From an uncultured Oscillospiraceae bacterium (GTDB lineage: Bacteria; Bacillota; Clostridia; Oscillospirales; Ruminococcaceae), in assembly GCA_934457235.1 (NCBI GenBank), contig CAKSHT010000042.1, positions 1 through 15,422 on the forward strand: a DNA stretch of 15,422 nt. Direction: 5' to 3'. The notes under the pieces were generated by a model that saw only the letters and a program-made list of their open reading frames with translations, searched no databases and was not told the origin of the DNA. Shown one piece after another: positions 1 through 6,706 of the stretch; the stretch's first letter is position 1, and the number at the start of each line of letters is the position of its first letter. Made by a program: the position numbers and the translations under genes.

Positions 1-493
1 CTGCGGCGTGCGGGAAATACTCCTGGGCCGGGACGCACCCGAACGCCCTGTAAGCCGCCTGGCTCTCCTTTGCGGAGTGCGACGAAATGAACACGCGTTC
101 TGCGCCGGTTTTGCGAACAAGCGGCAGCGAAGCTTCAAACAGGCACCGTCCGATTCCGTGATTTCTGTAAGGCTGTGAAACATGGAACATGTGCAGCTCA
201 ATGTAATTTTTCCGGCTTCCGATAAGCTCGTTACCGAAGAACGTCCAGCCAATTAGCTTCCCGCTGTCGAACGCCCCGACGCCTATAAATCCACGGCGTA
301 TGTTGTCAAGCATTCGTGCGGCGACTGTGCGCAGCAGGTTTTCGTCCCAGTCCTCGGTGAAAACCATGGGGATCAGTTCCAGTCCGTTTTCAGTGCGGCG
401 CCAGCATTCAGTGACCTCCTGCCTGCGGATAAAGCCGTCAAGGGAGCTGTCCGTGAAATTGCGTTCAGAAAGCTGTTCCAGTATTATGTTCAT
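1..493 (-). CDS. GNAT family N-acetyltransferase (C-terminus cut by window edge)
   Basis: Likely acetyl-CoA-dependent N-acetyltransferase; the substrate cannot be told from sequence. 164 codons are visible from an ATG, and the C-terminal end lies beyond the left edge. The acetyl-CoA binding motif A is clear: Q-P-Y-R-N-H-G-I-G at residues 107-115, matching the family Q/R-x-x-G-x-G/A pattern, after a beta strand (YIELHMFHVS). A later AAYRAFGC matches the usual motif B region. The start is supported by AAGGAG at 502-507, 8 nt upstream. The ATG overlaps the TGA of the preceding P-loop gene by 4 bp (ATGA), which suggests translational coupling. It is the last visible gene of the tetR-led operon. 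Family assignment is firm; function is open. Confidence 0.85.
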   Translation of the reverse strand, partial: MNIILEQLSERNFTDSSLDGFIRRQEVTECWRRTENGLELIPMVFTEDWDENLLRTVAARMLDNIRRGFIGVGAFDSGKLIGWTFFGNELIGSRKNYIELHMFHVSQPYRNHGIGRCLFEASLPLVRKTGAERVFISSHSAKESQAAYRAFGCVPAQEYFPHAA

Positions 494-1266
494 TTCGTTA
501 TCTCCTTGTTTATCCGGCGGTATGCCGCGGACCAGTCGTTATGCGGCGCTTCCAGTATAAGTGATTTTATCGGAAGATGCGGCAGAAATTCAAGCTCGCG
601 GCGCTGGCGTACTTCAAGCGCGGATATATACCCGTCAAATCCGGATAGTCTGTTTGCTGTTCCGTAGCCGCCGTTGCAGTGGTAGTCGATGACGGCGTCC
701 AGCCAGCCTTTGCCGCGCTCCGGCAGGGCTTTTTTTATATTGCCGGAAATATCTGTGCTTTTTAGATAGACTACCGCTGGATCTAGCGGACGTATGATCT
801 CGCATATTTCCCGAATGTATGCCAGGGAAACTGATGGCGGAAAGTTGAATCGCATCATTGTTTCGCACATCGGATTCTGGAGCAGAACACAGTTAAAAAC
901 GTACACGCTTTCCTTGACATTCTCTGCGAATTTACGCCACTTGCGCAGCATGACCGGACGTTCGGTTTCCCAGTCCAGAAAGTCGTATATCTTGAATCTG
1001 AGCGCTTTGTCGAACAGCTCGCCGGATAGCTTGCCAAGGGGCACGACGATACCGCCGGGCTGCTTTTCTGCGAACGTTTCCATTATCGCGCGTTCCTGAC
1101 GGGAAAAATCCGCGCTGTCCGGAATGAACGCGCTGAACTCGTAGTCCGCCGGGTGACAGCCACAGTTTTCGTCATACATTCTGCCGCCGGTGATCTTTGC
1201 GATATATCCCGCCGTGGTACTTTTTCCGGAGCAGGGAAGTCCCTCAACTATGTAAAGTCTTGTCAT
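490..1266 (-). CDS. P-loop NTPase/kinase-like protein of unknown function
   Basis: 258 residues. A Walker A motif sits at the very N-terminus, GLPCSGKST at residues 9-17, directly after a hydrophobic strand (LYIVE), as in small-molecule kinases and nucleotide kinases. The rest has no catalytic signature I can name. Striking blocks are HPADYEF (near 38), KIYDFLDWE, VYVFNCVLLQNPMCETMMRF (mid-protein), and a C-terminal DYHCNGGYG. From memory, similar uncharacterised proteins occur in many Firmicutes, but no function is established. Its ribosome site AAGGAG (1275-1280) lies inside the end of the upstream GNAT gene, with 4 bp between the two genes. The downstream GNAT overlaps its stop by 4 bp. 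The context (TetR plus two acetyltransferases) suggests small-molecule modification, but this is inference. A metabolite kinase or phosphotransferase is the likeliest activity. Confidence 0.8.
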   Translation of the reverse strand: MTRLYIVEGLPCSGKSTTAGYIAKITGGRMYDENCGCHPADYEFSAFIPDSADFSRQERAIMETFAEKQPGGIVVPLGKLSGELFDKALRFKIYDFLDWETERPVMLRKWRKFAENVKESVYVFNCVLLQNPMCETMMRFNFPPSVSLAYIREICEIIRPLDPAVVYLKSTDISGNIKKALPERGKGWLDAVIDYHCNGGYGTANRLSGFDGYISALEVRQRRELEFLPHLPIKSLILEAPHNDWSAAYRRINKEITK

Positions 1267-1270
1267 GCAG

Positions 1271-1696
1271 TCATCTCCTTATCATCTTTATCATACCGGA
1301 GCCAAGTCCCTTTGAGATACTCGGTCTGAATCCGCATTTCTTGTAGAAATCCTCTTTACCGACAGCGCTCATCAGCTCGACAGATGCCGCCCAGCCGGGC
1401 TGGAGATGTCGGGATACGTATTCGTCGATGAGCGACATAAGCAGTTTTCCGAGTCCTTTGTGCTGAAATTCCGGACGGACTGCAGCGTCCTTGATGTAGA
1501 ATGACATTGCGCCGTCTCCGGTAACGCGCGCCATTGCCGCCGTTTTTTCGCCGCAGTGCACTGAGAATACTACCAGGCTGTTAGCAAGTGCGGTTTCTGC
1601 CTGTTCCGCACAGGGAGGCGTCCAGTTTACCGCCTGGAAAAGCGAGATTAATTCACTGGCGGTCAGCGAATTTTCTTTTACCGTAAATTCAGTCAT
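1271..1696 (-). CDS. GNAT family N-acetyltransferase
   Basis: 141 residues, a single compact GNAT domain and normal length for the family. Motif A is V-R-P-E-F-Q-H-K-G-L-G at residues 73-83, with the Q-x-x-G-x-G pyrophosphate loop at 78-83. Near residue 117, FYKKCGF is the typical motif B end, where a tyrosine often serves as general acid. The substrate is unknown. The ATG overlaps the tetR stop codon (ATGA, 4 bp). A GGAGG at 1701-1705 lies within the end of tetR, 4 nt from the start. It is therefore the second gene of the TetR operon and probably controlled by it. The sequence is not obviously closer to the other three GNATs in the window than expected for the family. Confidence 0.88.
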   Translation of the reverse strand: MTEFTVKENSLTASELISLFQAVNWTPPCAEQAETALANSLVVFSVHCGEKTAAMARVTGDGAMSFYIKDAAVRPEFQHKGLGKLLMSLIDEYVSRHLQPGWAASVELMSAVGKEDFYKKCGFRPSISKGLGSGMIKMIRR

Positions 1697-2262
1697 TTTC
1701 CCTCCAGAGTTCTGATTCCGGCAATTAGTACGTCCAGCGACAGTTCGAAGCTCTCTTCAATGCTGGCCGAATGCCCGAAAGCGCCGTTGTTGACGAGCAG
1801 CGAAAAGCCCTCCAGGAAGCCGCGCAGCGTCCTTATCAGGTGCTCTGAGATATCGCGTGAAATACCGATGCTCCCGGCAAACCGATAGAAGAACGTGAAC
1901 AGCTCGTCAGTCGCGCTCATCGCGGAGCTGTCGGAATATTTGTTGTACCACAGCATGGCTTCGAATACGCCGGGGTTATCCGCTGCGTACCGGTAGAATG
2001 CGCGGCACAGCTCCCGCAGGGCGTCGTACCCGCTTACGCCGGAGGTCGCACGGAGCATACGCTGCTCCATCTCGCGCCAGCCGAACAGCATAAGCTCCCG
2101 CCGCAGCTCGTCAAGCCCGCTGATGTGATTATACAGCGACGGAGACTGAACTCCCAGCTCCTGCGCCAGAAGCTTCATCGTTATGCTGTTAAGTCCGCTG
2201 CGGTTTGCAAGCTCCGCCGCTTTCTGTATAACTGATGTTCTGTCAAGTCCTGTTTTTGCCAT
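1693..2262 (-). CDS. TetR family transcriptional regulator, first gene of its operon
   Basis: 189 residues from the chosen start. The N-terminal helix-turn-helix is clear (around residues 24-57): ITMKLLAQELGVQSPSLYNH followed by the usual positively charged helix. The C-terminal ligand-binding part is helical and includes a hydrophobic stretch (LIRTLRGFLEGFSLLVNNGAF) resembling the TetR C-terminal domains of Firmicutes regulators; no ligand can be predicted. An in-frame ATG lies two codons upstream at 2268, but the AGGAGG at 2270-2275 is only 1 nt from it. The ATG at 2262 has an ideal 7-nt spacing, so it is preferred. The promoter just upstream carries a perfect palindrome in its spacer, so self-repression and co-repression of the following GNAT and P-loop genes is likely. 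Confidence 0.92.
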   Translation of the reverse strand: MAKTGLDRTSVIQKAAELANRSGLNSITMKLLAQELGVQSPSLYNHISGLDELRRELMLFGWREMEQRMLRATSGVSGYDALRELCRAFYRYAADNPGVFEAMLWYNKYSDSSAMSATDELFTFFYRFAGSIGISRDISEHLIRTLRGFLEGFSLLVNNGAFGHSASIEESFELSLDVLIAGIRTLEGK

Positions 2263-2269
2263 GTACATT

Positions 2270-2275
2270 CCTCCT
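2270..2275 (-). promoter_or_regulatory. Ribosome binding site that decides the tetR start
   Basis: A perfect AGGAGG on the minus strand, 7 nt upstream of the ATG at 2262 and only 1 nt from the in-frame ATG at 2268. This favours the shorter protein. Confidence 0.8.
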
Positions 2276-2287
2276 AATCATATTAAT

Positions 2288-2316
2288 ATTATAACTAATC
2301 TGATTAGTTTTGTCAA
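2288..2316 (-). promoter_or_regulatory. Sigma-A type promoter of the tetR operon
   Basis: On the minus strand, TTGACA (2311-2316) and TATAAT (2288-2293) are both perfect consensus boxes with an exact 17-bp spacer (2294-2310). The promoter lies between the cotH terminator and the tetR ribosome site. A promoter this strong is expected to need a repressor, which fits the overlapping operator. Confidence 0.88.
2293..2309. promoter_or_regulatory. Predicted TetR operator: 17-bp perfect palindrome
   Basis: Two 8-bp arms, AACTAATC (2293-2300) and GATTAGTT (2302-2309), are exact inverted copies around a single central base. They cover essentially the whole spacer between the -35 and -10 boxes of the tetR promoter, so a bound TetR dimer would block RNA polymerase. 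TetR-family operators are commonly palindromes of this size. The palindrome and its position are read directly; TetR binding is inferred. Confidence 0.8.
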
Positions 2317-2324
2317 GTGACTAA

Positions 2325-2358
2325 AATAAAAAAACGGAGGAACATATCCTCCGTTTTT
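2325..2358 (-). terminator. Rho-independent terminator of the cotH-like gene
   Basis: Inverted repeat with arms AAAAACGGAGGA (2330-2341) and TCCTCCGTTTTT (2347-2358) around a 5-nt loop. On the minus strand it ends in a run of T (complement of 2325-2334). It begins 6 bp after the cotH stop codon and separates that gene from the tetR promoter. Confidence 0.9.
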
Positions 2359-2364
2359 GGTTAC

Positions 2365-3798
2365 TTATAGATTTTCGTCTATCCACTTCTGCCGCGAATA
2401 AAGGAACCTTGTGATGTACTGGAGCTGGCTCACATACGTGTTTTCATTCTGCATGCTCTGCGGCTGGAATCCGTTTGCCGTGTTGAGCGTTTTCCATATT
2501 TCAAAGTTCTTTTCAGCGGACGGCGCAACTAACGGTTTGTAGTAGTTCAGCGTGTCAAGCGATGTCTGGAGCATGGTATCCTTAACCTCGTCCCAGCGTG
2601 CGCGCGCCTTTTCGCGAAAGCTGTCGTCCGTCATAAGATAGTTGAACCACGTAATTCCTATGTAGCTGTTGCTGTCGCCGCTGCCGATAGTCGCCCAGTC
2701 ATCGTACTTCGGATTATCCATGTACATGTTTCCGAATGCCAGGTCGAAATCCCATACAGGACCCATCTCAAGTCGGCTGAGCTTGGGCTTGGTGATATAG
2801 CAGCTCCGGCGGAAGCAGGAATCAAGGTTGTAGCTGAATTCGTGGACAAGGAACCAGTCAATGAAGCTGTCAACATTTATGTAGTCCTCGTAATCTGTCA
2901 GCGTCGTGATCGCATTATCGGCGCGGCACATGTAGCTGTAGATGAAGTCGTAGTGCTTCTGCGTGAAATTGTATTCAGCGTTGGGGTCCTCCTCGGTGTC
3001 CGGGCTTTTGATTTTAATGTTCACACCGCAGCCGGACGGCAGGTCAAAGTAATTCCAGCCTTTTGTATCAACATTAGGGTCTGCGCCGCCGATCTCAAGG
3101 AGATATCCGGTTTCAACGTTAGCCAGGTTATCGTCCAGTGGAAGCCTTGACGACTTTACCTCCAGCTGTTCGCCAAGGGTGTATACTCCCTGGTATATCC
3201 CGTTCATGTAGACGTCAACGGGAATTTCGGTGGGAACGAACCGGAAGCTTTCAAGCGAACGCGCCATGTCAAATGCGATGGTATTGCGCAGCAGGGATTC
3301 ATCGGCATAATTCGCGATAAGCACCCAGCGCTTTGCTTCGGTCATTCCGAGCAGTGAGGTCTTTTCCTCAAGTTTTATTTTGTAAGGCTTTTTCGGCCAG
3401 CTCCAGGTGGAGTGGCCTCTGCCGCGTATCTCGCCGGTAAGAACCTCGGTGCTGGTGTATTTACCGTCGGTCATGCTGGAATCTATCTGTACGGTGCAGG
3501 GGACGTATTCGTCCTTTGTTATAGCCGCAGGATCGTCAGTCGTAAGAAATACGGCGGGAATTTTCGTGCCCGTCAGCTGTCCGAATTCACCGGTTATCTC
3601 TTCGGACATGATCGTCGTTTCTTCGGAACGCGGTTTATATGACGACGGTATATAGCTGTCTGTAACAGGTATGATACGACCGTTGCCGTCAGTCTGGTGC
3701 AGTTCGGAGGCAGAACCGGACGAGCTGGAATCCCCGGAGCACCCGGTGACGAGAAGCACGCCAACAAGCGCCGCGGACAGAATGAACTTTATTTTCAA
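2365..3798 (-). CDS. cotH: CotH-family protein kinase-like lipoprotein
   Basis: 477 residues. The N-terminus is a lipoprotein signal peptide with lipobox V-T-G-C (cleavage before Cys20), followed by a Ser/Gly-rich tether, so the protein should sit on the outer face of the membrane. The CotH kinase domain spans most of the rest: R-G-R-G-H-S-T-W near 125-132, then KKPYKIKLEE (136-145), NYADESLLRN (163-172), a GVYTLGE strand (204-210), and the acidic W-D-F-D-L-A-F-G at 349-356, which in CotH proteins supplies metal/ATP-binding aspartates. Bacillus CotH phosphorylates spore-coat proteins; exported CotH domains in ruminococci have other, unsettled roles. The start is TTG, chosen because GGAGG (3805-3809) lies 6 nt upstream. 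It is a single-gene unit with its own promoter and terminator. The family is firm; the substrate is unknown. Confidence 0.9.
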   Translation of the reverse strand: MKIKFILSAALVGVLLVTGCSGDSSSSGSASELHQTDGNGRIIPVTDSYIPSSYKPRSEETTIMSEEITGEFGQLTGTKIPAVFLTTDDPAAITKDEYVPCTVQIDSSMTDGKYTSTEVLTGEIRGRGHSTWSWPKKPYKIKLEEKTSLLGMTEAKRWVLIANYADESLLRNTIAFDMARSLESFRFVPTEIPVDVYMNGIYQGVYTLGEQLEVKSSRLPLDDNLANVETGYLLEIGGADPNVDTKGWNYFDLPSGCGVNIKIKSPDTEEDPNAEYNFTQKHYDFIYSYMCRADNAITTLTDYEDYINVDSFIDWFLVHEFSYNLDSCFRRSCYITKPKLSRLEMGPVWDFDLAFGNMYMDNPKYDDWATIGSGDSNSYIGITWFNYLMTDDSFREKARARWDEVKDTMLQTSLDTLNYYKPLVAPSAEKNFEIWKTLNTANGFQPQSMQNENTYVSQLQYITRFLYSRQKWIDENL

Positions 3799-3831
3799 GA
3801 CGCACCTCCAACGATAAAATCTTATATACTA

Positions 3832-3860
3832 ATTATATACTACCATCAAAAAATTGTCAA
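3832..3860 (-). promoter_or_regulatory. Sigma-A type promoter of the cotH-like gene
   Basis: Minus strand TTGACA (3855-3860) and TATAAT (3832-3837), with a 17-bp spacer, about 35 bp upstream of the cotH start. Both boxes match consensus exactly. Confidence 0.85.
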
Positions 3861-3934
3861 CGCGATTTCGGATTTTCGTATAAATGCAAAAAATTACCCG
3901 TCCCAAACTGTATAAAATAACACCTGTGACATAA

Positions 3935-3962
3935 GAAAAAACCAGCCGGGATCTCCCGGCTG
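3935..3962 (-). terminator. Rho-independent terminator after the propeller gene
   Basis: GC-rich hairpin with arms CAGCCGGG (3943-3950) and CCCGGCTG (3955-3962) around ATCT. On the minus strand it is followed by GG and six T (complement of 3935-3942). It starts 5 bp after the stop codon of the membrane propeller gene and closes the aspS operon. Confidence 0.9.
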
Positions 3963-3967
3963 ATTGA

Positions 3968-6178
3968 TCACTTTTGAATTCTGTCGCCACAAATAAGAAC
4001 AAGTCCGTCGTTTGTATAAGCGGCTGCGGTAAAGCCGTCCGGATCGTCGTAAAGCGTGCGTACGCTGCGTGATCTCCCCATCTCGGAGAACTCGCTGACT
4101 ACGGAAACTCCGTCGAACCAGCTGTACGCTGCGCCGCAGCATTCCGTTCCGTTCACAACTGTCGTGTTTGCACCGGAGAATGTGAAGCTTTCAAGCTCCG
4201 CAGCGGTGAGCGTCTTTGAGAACGAATCTGCCTGTACAGCCTTTCCGTTGTCGAGCTTATAGAGAGTCAGCGTAATTCCGCCGGAAGCTGTGCTTCCGCA
4301 GAGCGCATAATCTCCGTTCACCACGCCGTCTGCGGCTGTCAGCTCCAGCGGAACTGGTGAAGCTGCGTCGCTGAGATCCACCGCAAGCGTTACTTTTTCC
4401 TTGTCGCCAAGCAGAAGTGAATCCCCGTCAAATTTCATTGTGGTGATACTGCTGTCTGCGTTGAATGCACTGACGATTTTTAAATCGCGGTCGCGAATAT
4501 ATACAGTGACTCCGTTGTCCGATTTTTCGGCGGTGGCTGTAAAGCTGTTTCCGCATGACGCCGCTACAGCTTCCGCGGTGTTGCAGTATATAAGCTCAGA
4601 TTTGCCGTCCATTGCGACAATCAGCGTCTGCGTATCGTCGTACATCACGGCGGAGAAGAACTCTGCGCCGCTGTATATCGGATTTCCGAGCACTGCCATT
4701 CGCGTTTTTATCTCACCGTTCGCGGAGTACTCGGAGTTCACAGCGTAGCTGCACCCCTGTGCCTTGCCGGTTACTGCTGTTTCTGCCGGCAGGATGGCGG
4801 TGCGTTCGCCGGAATACTCTGTCCATGGCATGTACGCAAGTTCATCATCAACGGTGAAGCTCTCGGAAAATGTGGGAGTATACACGCTTCCAAGACGTAT
4901 ACTGTCCCCGGAACTGTATATATCCGTCAGCTTTCCGCACTGCGTGGAGGTCCAGGTTTTCCCGTCCTTATCTGCGCCAATAACGCCGCAGAATGAATCG
5001 CCGGTGAACACTGCGGTAAGTCCGTTTCCGGTGAATTCCACCCGGACGAACTGTGCGCCGTCCGGCGGAAGTATCTCGATTTTGTCAGCAACGCCGGATA
5101 TGTCGTAGACTGAGATAATATCAGGTTCCGTAACCCACAGCGAATTTCCGTCGGAGAAGCTTCCGAGCTGGCCGCTGCCGGTCACGAGAAGACCGCCGAA
5201 TACCTGGGCGGCAGGTGATTCCGGCTGCACGCAGCCTCCGCCGATACGGGCGTTTGTATATGCCTTGTAAATCTCGGCAAAGACCTCGGAGTTATCGACC
5301 GCAAAATGAAGCTCTGTGCTGCCTGTCTGCGGAGCAGAAAATCCCATAAATCCGACGGCTGCATCGGCTGCGCATACTACTGCAGCTCCGATGATGCAGG
5401 CTATAATGGCTTTCCGGCGCGCAGCGGGTGAGTCCTCAAGGGGGTGCTCATTCTGTTCTGGTTCTGCGGATTCTTCCGGCGTATCCCCGACGATTTCCGG
5501 AGGGAGCTTGAGCTGTACCGCCGTGTATACGTCGGTACGCTCCGGCTTGTCAGCTTCTTCGGATTCGCCGCGCCTGCCTATCGGCTTGACTCCTGCGTAC
5601 TCGCGGAATTCCTGCTCGGTCTTTTTCCTCTGGCGTGCGGTGCGGGGACGGAGCTTTTCGGTCTCCTCCGGTTCTACGGATGGGAGTTCCTCGTGCTTGC
5701 CGATGGGTTTAACTCCGGCGTACTCGTGGAACTCGTTATCTTCTTTCCTGCGCTGGCGTGCTGTGCGGACCGGTTGAACCTGCTCCGGGTCCTCGGAGGG
5801 CTGTTCCTGTGATTCGTCAAGCTCCAGGCGCATGGTGATGGTACGTTCCCATAGTTGACGTGCTGTATACAGCATGCGCGTGTAGTCCTTCGGCGTAAGC
5901 CCGGAGCCGTCCAGGGTCACTATCAGTGACTGTAGGTTCATGTCCGGGTGCTGCTCGATTTTTTCGACTGCTTCATCGGGAGCGCCGCAGCCTTTCAGCA
6001 GGTAAAGAAAATCCGCCGAGCCTATGCCAAGAGAACGCAGACGATTGAGAAAAGTGAATGCGTCCAGTTCCGGCGGCGCAGCGTCCTCGTCGATAAGGCA
6101 TGCCGCGATATTCTGCGGCAGCAGGCTTTCCGGAACCACGCGTTCCATCATGAGATCCCTTATCTGTGAAACTGTCAT
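3968..6178 (-). CDS. Single-pass membrane protein: cytoplasmic N-domain with motif repeats, extracytoplasmic beta-propeller
   Basis: 736 residues from the ATG at 6178. AAAGGAA at 6188-6194 abuts an upstream in-frame GTG (6187), but is well spaced for this ATG. Residues 1-120 look helical and match nothing I recognise. Residues 120-255 form a charged linker with two copies of a 24-residue motif (137-160 and 178-201; RTARQR...EYAGVKPIG, 18 of 24 identical). One membrane helix follows at about 257-278; the preceding RRK places the N-terminus inside. The outer ~450 residues carry repeated strand patterns such as ISVYDIS and VTLAVDLSDAASPVPL, resembling the Beta_propel family (PF09826). The gene starts about 30 bp after the sigma-like gene and is last in the operon. 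The topology suggests an anti-sigma-like sensor, but no classical anti-sigma zinc motif is visible. Confidence 0.8.
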   Translation of the reverse strand: MTVSQIRDLMMERVVPESLLPQNIAACLIDEDAAPPELDAFTFLNRLRSLGIGSADFLYLLKGCGAPDEAVEKIEQHPDMNLQSLIVTLDGSGLTPKDYTRMLYTARQLWERTITMRLELDESQEQPSEDPEQVQPVRTARQRRKEDNEFHEYAGVKPIGKHEELPSVEPEETEKLRPRTARQRKKTEQEFREYAGVKPIGRRGESEEADKPERTDVYTAVQLKLPPEIVGDTPEESAEPEQNEHPLEDSPAARRKAIIACIIGAAVVCAADAAVGFMGFSAPQTGSTELHFAVDNSEVFAEIYKAYTNARIGGGCVQPESPAAQVFGGLLVTGSGQLGSFSDGNSLWVTEPDIISVYDISGVADKIEILPPDGAQFVRVEFTGNGLTAVFTGDSFCGVIGADKDGKTWTSTQCGKLTDIYSSGDSIRLGSVYTPTFSESFTVDDELAYMPWTEYSGERTAILPAETAVTGKAQGCSYAVNSEYSANGEIKTRMAVLGNPIYSGAEFFSAVMYDDTQTLIVAMDGKSELIYCNTAEAVAASCGNSFTATAEKSDNGVTVYIRDRDLKIVSAFNADSSITTMKFDGDSLLLGDKEKVTLAVDLSDAASPVPLELTAADGVVNGDYALCGSTASGGITLTLYKLDNGKAVQADSFSKTLTAAELESFTFSGANTTVVNGTECCGAAYSWFDGVSVVSEFSEMGRSRSVRTLYDDPDGFTAAAYTNDGLVLICGDRIQK
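5576..5770 (-). repeat. Two direct copies of a 24-residue coding motif
   Basis: Copy A is encoded at 5699-5770 and copy B at 5576-5647, offset by exactly 123 bp (41 codons). Each encodes RTARQR, a lysine, an E-F pair and then EYAGVKPIG; 18 of 24 residues are identical. The DNA copies differ at many synonymous sites, so the duplication is not recent and the peptide appears to have been kept by selection. Both lie in the cytoplasmic linker of the membrane propeller protein. Confidence 0.88.
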
Positions 6179-6208
6179 TGCATTCACTTCCTTTCAGATA
6201 TAGTCGTT

Positions 6209-6685
6209 TTAATCCAGTTCGAAGCCCTCTATAACGCACTCCAGCTTCTTTTTCACCGCCGACGTTGAAAGCCCGGTATACGCCGCTATCTCGTCCGGCT
6301 GGAATTTCCCGCCGATGTACATGCTTGCGACCAGGCGTTCGGTGTCCTCAAGCCGGCTGAATTCCGCCATTACATCGAAATCCCTGCCGTCTGAAGCTAT
6401 CTCGCGGTCCTGTCCTGCGTATTCCTTGAACTTGGAACGTATACGTGCACAGAGCGTTTTTATCATGAATGTGCGGAACGCTTCCTCGGTACGCAGTCTG
6501 CCTATCGCGGACATTCCGTCACGGGCGGTGGCTGTAACTGCTTCCACAGCGTCCGCTTCGTTCGTCAGAGAATAGCAGGCGGTGTAGTACATTTCACGGT
6601 ACAGTGTTTCATACAGCCGTGCAAATGCTTTTGTGCCGCCGTTTGCCGCAAGCTCTGAAAGCTCCTTGTATTCGTGCTTTTCCAT
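6209..6685 (-). CDS. Divergent ECF-type RNA polymerase sigma factor
   Basis: 158 residues, close to ECF size. A region-2-like helical block spans about residues 15-90, and a sigma region 4 helix-turn-helix is clear at about 112-155 (ERLVASMYIGGKFQPDEIAA, then TGLSTSAVKKKL). Region 2 is unusual: where ECF sigmas normally have a D-x-V-Q-E-x-F type core that contacts RNA polymerase, this protein reads DAVEAVTAT, lacking the Q-E pair and aromatic. It may be a specialised sigma or a sigma-like regulator. The ATG at 6685 is chosen because AGGCGGTGA (6691-6699, one mismatch to AGGAGGTGA) sits 5 nt upstream; a GTG at 6694 falls inside that site. It starts 21 bp after aspS with no terminator between, and precedes the membrane propeller gene, a usual sigma/anti-sigma order. 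Confidence 0.8.
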   Translation of the reverse strand: MEKHEYKELSELAANGGTKAFARLYETLYREMYYTACYSLTNEADAVEAVTATARDGMSAIGRLRTEEAFRTFMIKTLCARIRSKFKEYAGQDREIASDGRDFDVMAEFSRLEDTERLVASMYIGGKFQPDEIAAYTGLSTSAVKKKLECVIEGFELD

Positions 6686-6706
6686 GTACTTCACCGCCTG
6701 GATAAA

